Assembly (NCBI RefSeq): GCF_016757215.1
Contig: NZ_JAESIY010000012.1
Location: 1 to 64,000 of the forward strand
Source: Fulvivirga sediminis
Lineage (GTDB): Bacteria; Bacteroidota; Bacteroidia; Cytophagales; Cyclobacteriaceae
Length of the DNA: 64,000 bases
Direction of reading: 5' to 3'
The notes under the pieces were generated by a model. That model made no database searches and was not told where the DNA came from. It saw only the letters and a list, made by a program, of their open reading frames with translations. The position numbers and the translations under genes were made by a program. Shown in pieces: positions 53,208 to 63,435 of this stretch (the first letter of the stretch is position 1; every line of letters starts with the position of its first letter).

Positions 53208-53855
53208 TTACACAAGATCTAATTCTGCCGCTTTATTAATGAGCTCCACCACATTCTTCACTCCTAACTTTCTCATAATATTAGTTCTATGCGTTTCAAC
53301 CGTTCTAATGCTGATGAATAGCTTTTCTGCAATAGCATTACTGGTTAATCCCTGAGAAATAAGGGTAAGAATTTGCAGCTCCCTTTTGGTTATATGGGGC
53401 TGTTCTATTGGCGTATGTTTATGCGATCGGTATTGCTTTAAACGACTAAGCACAATATCCTGAGCAAAATGACTGAAGTAGCTATTCCCCTGCAATACCA
53501 GCTCGATAGTATGCCTAAGTTCCATTCCACTTTCACTTTTTATAACATACCCTTTCACTCCGGCGTCCAAACATCTACCTATATACTCTTCATCATCGTG
53601 CATAGACAGGATTATGATCTTTGCTTGAGGATCGATTCTTAAAATTTCCTTTGTAGCTTCAATGCCATTAATATCAGGCATTGAAATATCCATAATCACA
53701 GCATCTGGCTTCACCTCTTTATAAAGCTCTACTACGTGCTTACCTCTTTTCACCTCCCCGGCTAGTATCACATTATTCATTTTTTTAAGAAGGGTTTTAA
53801 TGCCTTCTCTGAACAGGTCATGATCATCTGCTACGAGAACTTTATATTTTTGCAT
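53208..53855 (-). CDS. NarL/FixJ-family response regulator
   Basis: A 215-residue regulator. Receiver domain with acid pair VADDHDLF and phospho-acceptor Asp56 (DAVIMDISMPDING), Lys in GYVIKSESG. C-terminal LuxR-type helix-turn-helix ITKRELQILTLISQGLTSNAIAEKLFISIRTVETHRTNIMRKLG (about 150-195). It acts as a DNA-binding dimer after phosphorylation. Its gene starts 6 bp after the stop codon of the PAS kinase at 53862, so the two are a cognate pair in one operon. Confidence 0.95.
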   Translation of the reverse strand: MQKYKVLVADDHDLFREGIKTLLKKMNNVILAGEVKRGKHVVELYKEVKPDAVIMDISMPDINGIEATKEILRIDPQAKIIILSMHDDEEYIGRCLDAGVKGYVIKSESGMELRHTIELVLQGNSYFSHFAQDIVLSRLKQYRSHKHTPIEQPHITKRELQILTLISQGLTSNAIAEKLFISIRTVETHRTNIMRKLGVKNVVELINKAAELDLV

Positions 53856-53861
53856 ATTAAT

Positions 53862-55637
53862 TTATTTAGGGATTTCTGAGATCACCAAAGTGCCCAATCC
53901 CTTGTTAGATTCAATTATTAGAAAACCATTCATTATTTTAGTTCTTTCCTTCATGTTAGCAAGGCCATGATGAAAAGTTTTTGTTTTTAAATCTTCTTCT
54001 TCCATATTATTATTCTCAATTCCTCTACCATTGTCTTCTATAGACAACCTTATGATATTGTCATCTTCTATTAGAGAAACCGATATCTGTGTTGCACCCG
54101 AGTGCTTGAGCGCATTATTAATAGCCTCCTGAGCTATTCTATAAAGGTTAATTTTTTTGTTAGCTACTATTTCATTACTTACAGAAGAGTAAAAGGAAAT
54201 TTTAGGATCATAGATAGTATTGAGTTGCTTTATCAAGGCATTAAGCGCCGTGGCAAGGTCAAAATCTCTGAGCTTAGCTGGCACTAAGTTCTCCGACATT
54301 CTGGTTGCCTCCTGAATGGTATCATCTATCAAATGAATCAGCTCATCATCAAATTGCTTTGCATTTAAATAAAGCTTCATCTTTATTAAATTAAGCATTT
54401 GTCCCAAGCCATCGTGCAGCTCTTTGGCTATACGGCTCCTTTCCCCTTCCTGCCCTTCTATCATGGCGGCCATTCTTCTCACCTCCATATTTTCTTCCAG
54501 CCTTGTTCTCGCTACTCTGTCTGATATATCTTTAAAAAAGACCACTATTCCGGCATAATTCTCATTAGAATCCTGCATTTCAGTGAGGCTGCTTTCTACC
54601 GGTATCTTCTTGCCGCACTTTGAATGAACAAACATTTCATTTTTCAGCAAATCAGCACCTGAGCCTAAGACGCATTGTAATGGATTTATGATTTCTTCAT
54701 CTTCTGCTGTAAATGAAAAGTGAAGTACTTTATAAAAAAACGTACCTTTTACCTCCTTGAGCTTATACCCCATCATGCGCTCCGCACTGGGGTTCATGTA
54801 TGATATTTTAAAATCTTTGTCTATGGTAACTAATCCATCATGAATAGATTTTACAGTTGAGAAATAAAGCTGCTCTTGCTCTCTTAGCGTTTCCTTGGTC
54901 TGTTTTAATTCTGTAAAGTCGATAGATACCCTTCCTACCATAGCTACCTGCCCTACAGAATTTTCTACCGGAAACTTTAAGGTAAGAAACGTTCTCACCT
55001 CTCCTCTTATAACCAGATTCTGCTCAAGAACTACTTTCTTATTGGTGGTTAAAATTTTATGCTCTATAGGGCTCAACTTTCTTGGCACCAAAGCCTCATT
55101 CTCTACATTTCCCTGCATAAAATCATTAAGAAATGCCTGATTATAGAACATAAACCTACCTTGAGCATCTTTTACAGAAACATGAAAAGGAACAGTATCT
55201 AGCACCGTTCTTAAAATAGCCTTAGCGTTTAGCATCTCTGCTATAACCATCTTCACGTTAGATACATCACTTTGAATAGACATGTACCCCACAAGGTTAT
55301 TCTCCTCATCCTTCAAAGGAATAATATCTAACTCTACCCAATACTCCTTACCACTTTTAGTGTAATTAATAACATCTATCTTAAAACGGACTGCATCTTT
55401 TATATTTTTACTCATAAAAGATATAGTGTCTACATTGGTAAGTGGCCCTTGCAAAACATCACCAGGCTTGCGTCCCACCACTTCATCCAACGAATATTCA
55501 GTAACTTTTTCAAAAGTTTTATTTACCCATGTGATAAGGCCATCAGCATCTGTAAAAACAATAAAATTGGTAGTGTGATCTGCTATCAGCTTTACACGTT
55601 CCATTTCATCAGTAATATATAGGGTATCCACTACCAT
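53862..55637 (-). CDS. Triple-PAS histidine kinase of the HisKA_3 (NarX/DegS) type
   Basis: A 591-residue cytoplasmic kinase. PAS1 at about 15-125 (FIVFTDADGLITWVNKTFEKVTEYS), PAS2 at about 140-260 (FHVSVKDAQGRFMFYNQAFLNDF), PAS3 at about 265-385 (GLVTIDKDFKISYMNPSAERMMGY). The dimerisation domain carries His408 in RIAKELHDGLGQMLNLIKMKL, and the ATPase domain has YRIAQEAINNALKHSGA and DNGRGIENN. No membrane helix or receiver. It phosphorylates the NarL-type regulator encoded 6 bp downstream. PAS modules suggest redox, oxygen or small-ligand sensing, but no haem or flavin site is evident. Confidence 0.94.
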   Translation of the reverse strand: MVVDTLYITDEMERVKLIADHTTNFIVFTDADGLITWVNKTFEKVTEYSLDEVVGRKPGDVLQGPLTNVDTISFMSKNIKDAVRFKIDVINYTKSGKEYWVELDIIPLKDEENNLVGYMSIQSDVSNVKMVIAEMLNAKAILRTVLDTVPFHVSVKDAQGRFMFYNQAFLNDFMQGNVENEALVPRKLSPIEHKILTTNKKVVLEQNLVIRGEVRTFLTLKFPVENSVGQVAMVGRVSIDFTELKQTKETLREQEQLYFSTVKSIHDGLVTIDKDFKISYMNPSAERMMGYKLKEVKGTFFYKVLHFSFTAEDEEIINPLQCVLGSGADLLKNEMFVHSKCGKKIPVESSLTEMQDSNENYAGIVVFFKDISDRVARTRLEENMEVRRMAAMIEGQEGERSRIAKELHDGLGQMLNLIKMKLYLNAKQFDDELIHLIDDTIQEATRMSENLVPAKLRDFDLATALNALIKQLNTIYDPKISFYSSVSNEIVANKKINLYRIAQEAINNALKHSGATQISVSLIEDDNIIRLSIEDNGRGIENNNMEEEDLKTKTFHHGLANMKERTKIMNGFLIIESNKGLGTLVISEIPK

Positions 55638-55851
55638 ATGCTATTGATTATCAATTTTGTTAACATGGATATATATATAACTACCTAATAATCCCTAAGT
55701 AGATCTTATTATAAATTATAAAATAATATTAGCAAAATCCACACTAATCAAATATATATTAAATTATAGCTCTTTTATAAAAGTAATTATCATATTATGT
55801 TTATTTTATTTTAATTAACTTGTTAGTAAATCGGTTGATTACCCTAAGCCT

Positions 55852-58560
55852 ATGAAATTTAAAACCGTATCTTTTTCCGGTTGGCTGGTATTAATACTCT
55901 GCAGCTTTGTATCACTAGGATGGTGGCTACAAATCACATTTTTTGTAAGCATAAAAGACAACCTTCCAGCCACTACGCTTACTACTACTTGCATGCTTGT
56001 GTCATTGGGTATAATACTTATAAGAAAGAATGGCGGTGTGGCTGATAAACTTTCACTTTTTCTAAGCTATACTACTATTATAGTAGCCATATGGATTCTG
56101 CTGGAATATAAAATACAGCTACCCAAGATCGAAAACATATTCACTACAAGTCATGATTTTAAAACTGAACTGAGTCAAAGACCTTCGCCGAGAACATTAA
56201 TAACCGTAATCATAGCAGGGTTAGCCTTATTACTTACTTCTTATAAAAAAAATAAACAGTACTCTTATGCCCATATCCTATGTTTTATAGGAATTAGCAT
56301 CCCCTGGGCAGCTATTTACGGACACCTATCCTTTTTTAGCCCTTTTTATACCAGCATGCCAAGCTTAGGGGTAGGGATGTCTCCTATTACCTCCATATGC
56401 ATGATAATAATATTCATAGGTATTTTTAATGCAGACCCCAAAATTGGCCTCCCTGGTTTATTATTAGGCCCTACCCTAGGTGGTAAAATCATGCGCATTG
56501 TGCTTCCTGCGGTGTTATTGCTCCCACTCTTATTTAGCTGGTACATTGGTTATAGCTTCCTTCATTATGATAATGTTAATACTGAACTAAGGGTTATACT
56601 CAGTTTAGCGCTTCTCAGCTTGATTACCTCACTACTGGTGATATATACTGGTTACATCATTACACAAAAAGATGAAGAGAAAAACCAACTAGTAATTGCT
56701 CTTAAAGAATCAGAAGAGCGCTATAAACAGGTAGTAAATGAAATATCAGATTACTCCATCATCAGGTTGGACCTCGCGGGGAAAGTAGACCTATGGAATA
56801 AAGGAGCCACGCGCATAACAGGCTACGATGCTAATGACATTTTACAGAAGCCTTTTTCTCTCCTATATCCAAAGCACTATAATGGCAAACCTCGAGAGCT
56901 ACTAAAATCTGCATTGGCTAATGGAAAAGTAACTGATGTTGGATGGAGAGTAAGAAAAGATGGCTCCAATTATTGGGTTAACACTGTCATATCTCCACTT
57001 TACGATACCGAACAAGCACCCATAGGTTTTGTAGAAGTAACTCAAGATCTCACAGAAAGAAAAAAGACCGAAGAAAAATTAATCGCTTCTGAAAAAAAAT
57101 TTAAGAATCTGCTTCACAGCACTCCTGATGCTATGGTAATAGTAAACCAAAATGGGAAAATCACCTATTGCAATCACCTGGCTTCCAAAATGTTTGGTTA
57201 TACTCAAGAGCAGTTTATAGGAGAACCAATAGAAATGCTTATCCCTGAAAGGTATCAAAAAATCCATATGCAACACCTCGCTGAATATTTAAAACACCCC
57301 AAAGCTCGGATGATGGATAATAACCTTACTTTATTGGGCATCACTAAGGAGCAAAAAGAGTTTCCGGTAGAAGTATCATTATCTCCTATCTATACAGAAG
57401 AAAACGAAATTCAAATAGCCGCTTCTATTCGTGATATTACTGAAAGAATTAAAAAAGAAAATGAAAGGCAGGAATATTTCAAAAACATGGAAATATCTCA
57501 GAAACTAGGAAAAATGGGATACTATGAAATTGATCTAGACTCTGAAAATGCCACTTTATCTGATAACTACATTAGCCTATTCGGATTGAACAGTAATCAA
57601 TCATCTATAGCAGGAATGTCTGGGCATGTATATGCTGAAGATTACTTAGCTGTAAATAAAAAATTTCACGATTCCATTCTTCACCATCAATTCTTTCAGG
57701 CTGATTATAGAGTTAATAATGCACAATCGGGAGAGGTCCAATACGTTCGAAACAACTGCTATTTCACCTATGACAAGAACAGGCCTCTAAAAGCCATCGG
57801 TCTTAAGCAAGACATAACAGAGCAAAAGATAAACGAGCAAAGGATAAACAAACTCAATGCTGAGCTGATAAAAACCAATAAAGAACTAGAGGCTTTCAGC
57901 TATTCTGTATCTCATGATTTGCGTGCTCCTCTGAGGGCTATAACTGGTTTTAGCAACAAGCTACTAAAAAAACAAGGACACCAACTCAACACAGAAGGAA
58001 AGCGATTGCTCGATATCATTGTTAAAAATACAGTACAAATGGATAGGCTAATAGACGATATATTAGCCTTTTCCAGAATATCCAGAGAAAATTTATCTCT
58101 ATCCAAAGTCAATTTAACCCAGCTATTTAAAATGGCTTATGACACACATAAGTCTTTAGAACCTGAAAACCGACAAATAAAATTCACTTTAAAACCTCTG
58201 CCAGATGATGTAGTTGGGGACTCGGTAATGCTGCAGCAAGCAATAACTAACTTGATGTCCAACGCTATTAAGTATAGTAGACCAAGACAAGAATCTTTGA
58301 TTGAAGTAGGACATACCAATGTCAATAATGAACGCACATTCTATATAAAGGATAATGGAGTAGGCTTTGACATGAGACACAAAAACAAGCTATTCGGGGT
58401 TTTTCAAAGACTCCACAGTGAAAAAGATTTTGAAGGAACAGGCGTAGGCTTGGCAATTTGCCAGCTTATCATCCATAAGCATAGGGGAGAAATCTGGGGT
58501 GAAAGTGAACCTGACAAAGGAGCCATATTTTATTTTACCATAAAAACCAATCTAAAGTGA
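55852..58560 (+). CDS. Eight-helix membrane PAS histidine kinase
   Basis: A 902-residue kinase. About eight hydrophobic segments fill residues 9-270, beginning SGWLVLILCSFVSLGWWLQI and ending RVILSLALLSLITSLLVIYT. They resemble an integral-membrane (MASE-like) sensor, but I cannot name the type. PAS domains follow at about 285-400 (YSIIRLDLAGKVDLWNKGATRITGY), 405-525 (AMVIVNQNGKITYCNHLASKMFGY) and 540-655. HisKA carries His688 in YSVSHDLRAPLRAITGF, then N box LTNLMSNAIKYSRPR, G1 DNGVGFDM and G2 GTGVGLAICQLI. The next gene, a single receiver, starts inside its stop codon (GTGA overlap), so it is the likely phosphorylation partner. Confidence 0.93.
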   Translation: MKFKTVSFSGWLVLILCSFVSLGWWLQITFFVSIKDNLPATTLTTTCMLVSLGIILIRKNGGVADKLSLFLSYTTIIVAIWILLEYKIQLPKIENIFTTSHDFKTELSQRPSPRTLITVIIAGLALLLTSYKKNKQYSYAHILCFIGISIPWAAIYGHLSFFSPFYTSMPSLGVGMSPITSICMIIIFIGIFNADPKIGLPGLLLGPTLGGKIMRIVLPAVLLLPLLFSWYIGYSFLHYDNVNTELRVILSLALLSLITSLLVIYTGYIITQKDEEKNQLVIALKESEERYKQVVNEISDYSIIRLDLAGKVDLWNKGATRITGYDANDILQKPFSLLYPKHYNGKPRELLKSALANGKVTDVGWRVRKDGSNYWVNTVISPLYDTEQAPIGFVEVTQDLTERKKTEEKLIASEKKFKNLLHSTPDAMVIVNQNGKITYCNHLASKMFGYTQEQFIGEPIEMLIPERYQKIHMQHLAEYLKHPKARMMDNNLTLLGITKEQKEFPVEVSLSPIYTEENEIQIAASIRDITERIKKENERQEYFKNMEISQKLGKMGYYEIDLDSENATLSDNYISLFGLNSNQSSIAGMSGHVYAEDYLAVNKKFHDSILHHQFFQADYRVNNAQSGEVQYVRNNCYFTYDKNRPLKAIGLKQDITEQKINEQRINKLNAELIKTNKELEAFSYSVSHDLRAPLRAITGFSNKLLKKQGHQLNTEGKRLLDIIVKNTVQMDRLIDDILAFSRISRENLSLSKVNLTQLFKMAYDTHKSLEPENRQIKFTLKPLPDDVVGDSVMLQQAITNLMSNAIKYSRPRQESLIEVGHTNVNNERTFYIKDNGVGFDMRHKNKLFGVFQRLHSEKDFEGTGVGLAICQLIIHKHRGEIWGESEPDKGAIFYFTIKTNLK

Positions 58561-58994
58561 TAGCGCAGGAATATATCGAAGTTATTTACATCGAAGATAA
58601 TATGGCCGACGCTGAGCTGGCTATTGACTCTTTTCAAGAGCACCGGATGGCCAATAGAATCCACCTACTGGAAGATGGACAAGAAGCCCTGGATTTCTTT
58701 TTTGGTGAGCGTTTTAAAGAACTAAGCGCATTACCAAAACTTATAATACTAGACCTTAAACTGCCTAAAGTTGATGGATTAGAAGTGCTTACAGAGCTTA
58801 AAAAGTCAGTCCTTTTCAAGGATATACCAATAGTTATCCTCACCTCGTCTAACGAAGACTCAGACATACGCAAGGCATACGAACTGGGGGCTAACAGCTA
58901 TATAGTAAAGCCTGTAAACTTCGCAAAATTCACAGAAACGATTAAGCAACTTGGCCTTTACTGGCTGCTCCTGAATAAACCAAAAAAAAGTTAA
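58557..58994 (+). CDS. Stand-alone receiver (RcpA-like response regulator)
   Basis: A 145-residue single receiver domain. The acidic pair is in YIEDNMADAELA, phospho-acceptor Asp66 is in LIILDLKLPKVDG, then ILTSSNEDSD (Thr) and IVKPVNF (Lys). The longer beta4-alpha4 region and FFGERFKEL insertion fit the RcpA subgroup, which usually works with phytochrome-like or PAS kinases. Start codon GTG overlaps the stop codon of the upstream kinase (GTGA), and translation is probably coupled. It has no output domain, so it should act by phosphotransfer or protein contacts. Confidence 0.92.
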   Translation: MIAQEYIEVIYIEDNMADAELAIDSFQEHRMANRIHLLEDGQEALDFFFGERFKELSALPKLIILDLKLPKVDGLEVLTELKKSVLFKDIPIVILTSSNEDSDIRKAYELGANSYIVKPVNFAKFTETIKQLGLYWLLLNKPKKS

Positions 58995-58998
58995 ATAC

Positions 58999-59607
58999 AT
59001 GAAACTGAACGCATTTGAAAAATTTAAAAATATGAGGGTGTTGGTATTGGAAGATTCTCCCGAAGATGCTGAACTCATGCTTGATGAACTGGAAAAAACA
59101 GGTTTAATTATCGAGGCCATAGTTACTATGACCAGGGCAGACTTTAAACATAACCTAATTAATTTTAGTCCTGATATTATATTGGCCGACTATAGCCTGC
59201 CAGAAATAACGGGAATAGAAGCACTCAGTATCTCCTCTGAGGAATATCCTGACATACCATTCATATTTGTAACTGGCACTATTGGTGAAGAAATAGCTGC
59301 CGAAACCATCCTCAATGGAGCCTCCGGATTAGTATTAAAATCAAACTTACACAAACTACCTGATGTACTAATGGATGTCTTACATAAGAAAGGCAGGTGG
59401 TACAGCAAAAGACTGGAATGGGTAAGCAAGAGAATACATCTACGTATTGAAAAAAACATAGAGGCACTAAACAGAATAGAAGAGTTTATGCAAGCCCAAA
59501 ATCCGCCTCAAGATATTTCAAATGACCTGAATACCGCACTTTCAGACCTACGTCAATTACGGGAGGATTTCATTAAAGAAGATGATAATTCATTAGGCTT
59601 AAATTAA
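58999..59607 (+). CDS. Receiver-domain protein with a C-terminal helical tail
   Basis: A 202-residue protein. The receiver (about 10-130) has acidic pocket LVLEDSPEDAEL and phospho-acceptor Asp64 (IILADYSLPEITG), then FVTGTIGEE and LKSNLHKLP with the conserved Lys. The tail (about 140-202) is charged and helical (RIHLRIEKNIEALNRIEEF, DLNTALSDLRQLREDF), probably a coiled coil for dimerisation or contact with the kinase. It starts 4 bp after the RcpA-like gene and 6 bp before the CheB/CheR kinase gene. Confidence 0.88.
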   Translation: MKLNAFEKFKNMRVLVLEDSPEDAELMLDELEKTGLIIEAIVTMTRADFKHNLINFSPDIILADYSLPEITGIEALSISSEEYPDIPFIFVTGTIGEEIAAETILNGASGLVLKSNLHKLPDVLMDVLHKKGRWYSKRLEWVSKRIHLRIEKNIEALNRIEEFMQAQNPPQDISNDLNTALSDLRQLREDFIKEDDNSLGLN

Positions 59608-59613
59608 AAAAAC

Positions 59614-62600
59614 ATGCCACACACAAGTAACGAAAGTAATCAGACTTCACATAAAACAGAAAATAACCACGGCCAGATAGAAACGAAAAAGAGCACTCTT
59701 AAAAAAAACGCCACGTTGAACATAGTATGTATAGGTGCTTCTGCGGGAGGTTTAGAGGCCATCAATGCTTTTTTTGACAAAGTACCTCATAACCCAGGGC
59801 TTAGCTTTGTATTGGTACAGCACCTCTCTCCCGATTACAAGTCTATGATGCCCGAATTATTGGCTAAACACACAAAAATAAAAATAGCCAAGGTTACTAA
59901 TGATATGGCTGTGGAGAAAAACTGCATCTACACCCTACCACCTGATAATAATATCTTTATCAATAACGGCAGGCTTTATCTGGAAGCCCGAGGCAACCCT
60001 AAATCACTTAACCTGCCCATCAATAACTTTCTTAAATCTTTGGCAGAAGATCAAAAAGAAAGGGCTATAGGAGTCATTCTATCCGGTACAGGAAGTGATG
60101 GCACCCTGGGCATTGAGTCAGTAAAAGAAAATGGTGGTATGGTCATGGTCCAAGACCCCAACACTGCTGCCTTTGATAATATGCCCAAAAGCGCAATAGC
60201 TACTGGGTTAGTAGATTTCATCATGGAACCAAGCAGAATGCCAGATGCAATCATTAAATATGTAAAACATCCATATATACAAGAGCTAAAGTACCTAAGT
60301 GCTGATCATGAAAGTGAAAAGGGAGATATTCTTAATCAAATTCTCACCTTGCTCCATCAGAAAACCAGACTTGATTTCAGGCTTTATAAAAAAGCTACTG
60401 TCATCAGGCGTATTGAGCGCCGGATGAGCATAAGAAATATCCTCAGCAAAGAATTATATCTTAAATACCTAAATGATTATCCCGAAGAAATTGACTTACT
60501 GGGAAATGACATCCTGATTGGCGTTACAGGCTTTTTTAGAGACAACAAAGCCTTTGAAGAATTAGATAAAAATGTACTCTATAATTTAGTAAAAGATGTC
60601 AACGACAAAGACATAAGAATTTGGGTAGTAGGCTGCTCTACCGGGCAAGAGGTGTATTCTTTAGCCATGCTAATAAAAGAACAGTTTCATAAGCAACTCA
60701 AAACGCCCGCCATCAAGATCTTCGCTACTGACATAGACCAGAGAGCCATAGATAAAGCCAGTAAAGGAGTATACCCAGAAACTGTTATTGAAGAAATACC
60801 AAAAAACCTTCTTTTAAAATATTTCACCAAGGTAAATGATACCTACCATGTAAAAAAGGAGCTGAGACAAATGGTAATATTTGCACGTCATGATATATCT
60901 AAAGACCCTCCTTTTAACAATATTGATCTGGCATGCTGCAGAAATCTGCTCATATACATAGAGCCTCCATTGCAGGAGAAAATCCTCACCTATATTCACT
61001 TTTCGCTCAATGCCAATAGTTATCTATTTCTTGGCAGCAGCGAAACCCCCGGCATGTTGTCTAATGCCTTTGAAGAGGTAAGCAAGAAATACAAAATCTA
61101 CAAAAACTGTATGACCACGCGTATTATTGACGTACATCGGCTTAATCCGTTTGAAAAAAGCAAAAAACCTAACTTAGAGCCTTCGAAAAGCCCTCTACCT
61201 CGAACCTTCAATGAAAGCAAGATAGTATCTAACTTTAAGGATGCGCTACTGGAAGATATGGTCCCTCCTACTGTTTTTATCAATGAAAATCTGGATGTAG
61301 TGCACGTAGCCGGAGAAATAGACCGCTATATAAAGTTACCTAAAAAGCAGCTTACCCTCAATGTTCTTAAAATGGTAGACGAACAAATTTATGTCAGCAC
61401 AAGTAACGCCATTTCTAAGGTAAAATCACATAAGAAAAAATTCACCTCTCCTATTATAGAGTTCAATGTAGGTGATGAAAAAAGAGCTATTAAAATAATA
61501 GCCAAACCCTATGTTGAACCTAATAGCAAAAACAATTATATTATCATTTGCTTTCAAGAGCTATTAGAAGGAAATACCGCTCCACAGGTTTCCACTGGGA
61601 AGCACGCTAAAACAGACCTTTCCAAAGAAAAAGATGCTCATATTCGCCGGTTGGAAGAAGAGCTTAAAGAAACTAAAGAGTATTTACAATCAACCATAGA
61701 AGAGCTTGAAACCTCAAATGAAGAACTACAAGCTACCAATGAGGAGCTGATGGCTGCCAATGAGGAGCTGCAGAGTAGTAATGAAGAGTTGCAAAGTGTA
61801 AACGAAGAGCTTTATACTGTAAATAATGAGTTTGAAAACAAACTTATTGAAATGACCGAACTCAACGATGACTTGAAAAACTTCTTACAGAGCACACAAA
61901 TTGCTACTCTGTTTCTAGATAATGACCTAAACATCAAGCGTTTTACTAACGCCATTACTGAGCTCGTGAAACTGAACAACAGTGACATAGGCAGATTTGT
62001 AGGAGACTTTAGTAATGATTTTGATGGCTTTAATCTGGTAGAAGCTGCTAATGACATACTCAATAACTTCACCGCCAAAGAGGAGGAAGTGGTAACCAAA
62101 AACGGTGAAGTGTACCTTATGCAAGCCATTCCATATGTTACTTCTAAAAAAGAGATCAAGGGAGTGGTATTTACTTTTGTAGATGTAAATGAGCTTAAAA
62201 AAATAGAAAATCAACTTACACATAAAGCTCAGGAGCTTGAAAGAAGTAATATAGAACTTGAGCAGTTTGCATACCTGGCATCTCATGACCTTAAGGCTCC
62301 TATTACTAACCTGGATTCTCTAATAAACATTTTAGAGGAAGAAGAGTGTGTTACCAAAAACGGCGTTGATGTTTTTATGAAACTAAAAAATGCAGTAGCC
62401 AGAATGAAAAAAACCATCTCTACCCTCAATGAAGTAATAGCCGTTAAGAAAAATCTCAACCTACCGAAAGAAGAAATAGTACTGGAAGATATGCTAAAAG
62501 AAGTTCTTCAGGATATAGAAGAAGATATTAAAGCCAATCATGCTCAAGTAAAGGTTAACACCAGCGCTTGTACAAAGGTGAATTTCCCTTCCGTCCATTT

Positions 62601-62919
62601 GCACAATATACTACAGAACCTACTTACAAATGCTATTAAATACAGTAAATCCGGCGTCAATCCAGCGATAGAAGTCAGCAGTAACACGGAAGATGGTTTT
62701 TGCTGTATTACGGTAAGTGATAATGGCCGTGGATTAGACCTTAATCACTATGGAAAAAAGCTATTTGGACTTTTTCAGCGCTTCCATTTAGATGTAGAAG
62801 GTAAAGGAATAGGACTCCACATTACAAAATCAATCATAGAAAAATATGGCGGTAGAATAGAAGCCACTAGCGAGGAGGGAAAAGGAACAGACTTTAAAAT
62901 ATATTTAAATAAAAAATAA
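59614..62919 (+). CDS. CheB-CheR-PAS-histidine kinase fusion protein
   Basis: A 1101-residue fusion without an N-terminal receiver. The CheB methylesterase domain (about 35-230) has catalytic Ser43 (GASAGG), His70 (VQHLSPDY) and Asp162 (GTGSDGTLG). The CheR methyltransferase domain (about 245-500) has the SAM motif [14 protein letters not shown] and the family motif [10 protein letters not shown] coiled coil of [10 protein letters not shown]-type repeats (about 690-745) precedes a PAS domain (about 755-870). HisKA has His891 ([17 protein letters not shown]), followed by N box [12 protein letters not shown] and G2 [12 protein letters not shown]. It should act on a methyl-accepting sensor and pass phosphoryl groups to nearby receivers. 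No chemoreceptor is encoded in the window. Confidence 0.94.
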   Translation: MPHTSNESNQTSHKTENNHGQIETKKSTLKKNATLNIVCIGASAGGLEAINAFFDKVPHNPGLSFVLVQHLSPDYKSMMPELLAKHTKIKIAKVTNDMAVEKNCIYTLPPDNNIFINNGRLYLEARGNPKSLNLPINNFLKSLAEDQKERAIGVILSGTGSDGTLGIESVKENGGMVMVQDPNTAAFDNMPKSAIATGLVDFIMEPSRMPDAIIKYVKHPYIQELKYLSADHESEKGDILNQILTLLHQKTRLDFRLYKKATVIRRIERRMSIRNILSKELYLKYLNDYPEEIDLLGNDILIGVTGFFRDNKAFEELDKNVLYNLVKDVNDKDIRIWVVGCSTGQEVYSLAMLIKEQFHKQLKTPAIKIFATDIDQRAIDKASKGVYPETVIEEIPKNLLLKYFTKVNDTYHVKKELRQMVIFARHDISKDPPFNNIDLACCRNLLIYIEPPLQEKILTYIHFSLNANSYLFLGSSETPGMLSNAFEEVSKKYKIYKNCMTTRIIDVHRLNPFEKSKKPNLEPSKSPLPRTFNESKIVSNFKDALLEDMVPPTVFINENLDVVHVAGEIDRYIKLPKKQLTLNVLKMVDEQIYVSTSNAISKVKSHKKKFTSPIIEFNVGDEKRAIKIIAKPYVEPNSKNNYIIICFQELLEGNTAPQVSTGKHAKTDLSKEKDAHIRRLEEELKETKEYLQSTIEELETSNEELQATNEELMAANEELQSSNEELQSVNEELYTVNNEFENKLIEMTELNDDLKNFLQSTQIATLFLDNDLNIKRFTNAITELVKLNNSDIGRFVGDFSNDFDGFNLVEAANDILNNFTAKEEEVVTKNGEVYLMQAIPYVTSKKEIKGVVFTFVDVNELKKIENQLTHKAQELERSNIELEQFAYLASHDLKAPITNLDSLINILEEEECVTKNGVDVFMKLKNAVARMKKTISTLNEVIAVKKNLNLPKEEIVLEDMLKEVLQDIEEDIKANHAQVKVNTSACTKVNFPSVHLHNILQNLLTNAIKYSKSGVNPAIEVSSNTEDGFCCITVSDNGRGLDLNHYGKKLFGLFQRFHLDVEGKGIGLHITKSIIEKYGGRIEATSEEGKGTDFKIYLNKK

Positions 62920-63042
62920 ACAAAACACTATTTACAATTATGGATTATAAAAATAAAATTACGTATTTAAAGGTATAGTATCTTTTAAAAAATATTGCTT
63001 TATTGTATTCAGATATAAGTATTGGTAAACAAGAGGGAGATT

Positions 63043-63435
63043 ATGATGGACTATAACAATATATTAATTATTGACGACGACGATACCAGTAACTATGTGG
63101 CAAGTCAAGCCATTAAGGCGCATCTAAAAGATATAAAAATCACTTCTGTAGCCAATGGCATGGAAGCTATTGATTATCTTAAAAAAAACACCAATAAAAT
63201 GCCTAAGTATGTATTACTGGACATTAATATGCCTCTCATGAATGGCTTTGAATTTCTTAGCTGGTATGATAGTAGCATATTTAAGGGAACAACCAAAATA
63301 ATGATGTTCACCACCTCTATCAGAAAAAAGGAAAGAGACAGAGCTGGCAAATTTTCGGACGTAATTGCATATATCGAAAAGCCACTGTCCAGACATATTA
63401 TTTCTGAGTACATGAATTTTGAAAACTTAGACTAA
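63043..63435 (+). CDS. Stand-alone receiver domain protein
   Basis: A 130-residue receiver from the ATG at 63043. I prefer this over an upstream TTG at 63022 because a purine-rich AGAGGGAGA site at 63032-63040 fits it. The acidic cluster is IIDDDDTSN, the phospho-acceptor Asp60 is in YVLLDINMPLMNGF, then MFTTSIRKKE and YIEKPLS supply Thr and Lys. No output domain. It lies 123 bp after the CheB/CheR kinase gene and could be its phosphotransfer target. Confidence 0.88.
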   Translation: MMDYNNILIIDDDDTSNYVASQAIKAHLKDIKITSVANGMEAIDYLKKNTNKMPKYVLLDINMPLMNGFEFLSWYDSSIFKGTTKIMMFTTSIRKKERDRAGKFSDVIAYIEKPLSRHIISEYMNFENLD

